Below, in pieces: positions 61,030 through 64,000 of a stretch of 64,000 nt of DNA (positions are counted from its first letter, which is position 1; the number at the start of each line of letters is the position of its first letter). The stretch covers positions 1,417,001 to 1,481,000 of the forward strand of contig NC_008609.1 in the NCBI RefSeq assembly GCF_000015045.1. Direction: 5' to 3'. The notes under the pieces were generated by a model. The model did not search any database, was not told the origin of the DNA, and was given only the letters and a program-made list of their open reading frames with translations. Both the position numbers and the translations under genes were made by a program. Source of the DNA: Pelobacter propionicus DSM 2379 (GTDB taxonomy: Bacteria; Desulfobacterota; Desulfuromonadia; Geobacterales; Pseudopelobacteraceae).

Positions 61030-63258
<2,229 letters not shown>

Positions 63259-63418
63259 TCAGATGTGGATAGGTGGCTAACGAGGGATTACATAGCTTGT
63301 CACCTTATACCACAAAGCTGGCGGGGTATTGGTGCACGTCACCTGATTGCCCAGATGGGCGGGATTATGTTGTACGTGCCTCACCATTTGCCATGGCCTT
63401 GCTCGTGGAGCAGCGGCG

Positions 63419-63526
63419 CACTGGAATCACCGGGAGGACAGCGATGACTACTCCACCCGGTCGGGCAACCTGTTCCGGCTGATGAACGCCGAGCAGCAGG
63501 TGCTGTTCGGCAATGCCGCCCGGGCC
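63419..63526 (+). pseudogene. Fragment of a monofunctional catalase gene
   Basis: An in-frame stretch encodes HWNHREDSDDYSTRSGNLFR, then LMNAEQQVLFGNAARA. This matches the segment near the C-terminus of clade-type haem catalases (pattern ..RHxDDYxQPGNLFRLMxxxQQxxLFxNTARA). The sequence before and after in all frames shows no further catalase homology, so only about 36 codons remain. It points to an earlier KatA/KatE-type gene next to katG. Confidence 0.7.
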
Positions 63527-63569
63527 CCAGAGCGCTCTCCGAGATGCCGGCCTGACCGTTGACCAAAAC

Positions 63570-63613
63570 AGAAACGACAGAGGGCGCCTTTCGGGGCGCC
63601 CTCTGTCGTTTCT
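63570..63613. terminator. Strong bidirectional terminator
   Basis: AGAAACGACAGAGGGCGCC (63570-63588) pairs with GGCGCCCTCTGTCGTTTCT (63595-63613), a perfect 19-bp stem. It serves the methyltransferase gene arriving from the right and perhaps once the lost catalase gene. Confidence 0.8.
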
Positions 63614-63631
63614 GGTACTGTTCCGTATCCG

Positions 63632-64000
63632 TTACGGTTCGTTTCGGATCAGCCGCTCCTCAGGCGGTGTGAAGAAGCGGCTGCCCAGCTCCTCCTCGAC
63701 CCCCAGCATGCGAAGCAGGTCATTCAAGCGCTGCGCCGGTTTGCGGCGGGGCAGGTCCTTGTATTCGGCCATGATCAGCTCGTTCTTCAGGGAGTGTTCC
63801 CATCCCACCAGCTCGGTCACGTTCACCTGGTAGCCGTGGGCCTCCAGTTGCAGGCAGCGCAGCACGTTGGTGACCAGGCTGCCGAACTCCCTGGTGTGCA
63901 GCGGCCGCCGCCAGAGTTCGGCCAGGCTGCTGGCCAGGGCCTTTCCCTTGTTCCTGCGCAGCACGGCTGCCACCTCGGCCTGGCAGCAGGGGGCCAGCAC
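63632..64000 (-). CDS. C-terminal part of a SAM-dependent methyltransferase-like protein, cut by window end
   Basis: The frame is open at the right edge; an internal ATG at 64000 is not the true start. The visible 122 residues begin MLAPCCQAEVAAVLRRNKGK and contain a helical region LASSLAELWRRPLHTREFGS and VTELVGWEHSLKNELIMAEY. The 'APCCQ' motif and following layout resemble a family of class I methyltransferases (PF13679-like), from memory and unchecked. It ends 19 bases before the strong terminator. Confidence 0.6.
   Translation of the reverse strand: MLAPCCQAEVAAVLRRNKGKALASSLAELWRRPLHTREFGSLVTNVLRCLQLEAHGYQVNVTELVGWEHSLKNELIMAEYKDLPRRKPAQRLNDLLRMLGVEEELGSRFFTPPEERLIRNEP

Overview
The window looks like a chromosomal segment of a GC-rich Desulfuromonadia bacterium of the Geobacter/Pelobacter type. 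The evidence is the aromatic-biosynthesis/cmk/ispH/rpsA/ihfB gene order, many two-component and c-di-GMP proteins, and a radical SAM enzyme that I recognise as the 'geopeptide' maturase family of that group. No database search was possible, so every product name rests on motif recognition.

Layout. 1-9.7 kb: a DNA-repair methyltransferase (5' end outside the window), a DMT permease, a hybrid histidine kinase coupled to a diguanylate cyclase, glnD and a YjbQ protein. 9.9-16.9 kb: a tight operon pheA-tyrA-aroA-cmk-ispH with start/stop overlaps, then rpsA and ihfB, followed by tRNA-Leu(UAA). 17-22.4 kb: a scarred accessory region. It holds an integrase remnant beside the tRNA, an intact radical SAM/SPASM maturase, a DUF1778/GNAT toxin-antitoxin pair, a REP-associated (RAYT) Y1 transposase, a second maturase copy that has lost its SPASM domain at a RAYT-type repeat, and a 43-residue candidate precursor peptide ending in a Cys-Thr-Cys region. 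22.5-27.9 kb: a TonB receptor, an ABC-type substrate-binding protein and a sensor kinase whose receiver domain is cut off by a frameshift in a run of ten G. 

28.0-37.9 kb: a 9.8-kb element inserted in tRNA-Pro(UGG), bounded by a 46-bp perfect repeat of the tRNA 3' part. It encodes an integrase, an AlpA regulator, a P4-type primase/helicase, a possible small-terminase-like protein, several tiny proteins and an AT-rich RDD membrane-protein cargo, but no capsid or tail genes. It resembles a phage satellite, and it carries integrase arm-type repeats and a possible replication origin.

38-64 kb: mostly core genes. These are pgi, a DEAD-box helicase, htpG, alkaline phosphatase, an HD-GYP regulator, comEC, a GGDEF regulator, hisS, an M3 peptidase, a second TonB receptor, a TauE-type permease, an M42 peptidase, a cupin and katG, with a fossil of a monofunctional catalase beside katG, and a methyltransferase cut by the window end.

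The most interesting parts are the rearranged radical SAM/peptide locus (17.6-22.4 kb), the tRNA-Pro element with its putative origin and arm sites, and the poly-G frameshift in the hybrid kinase.
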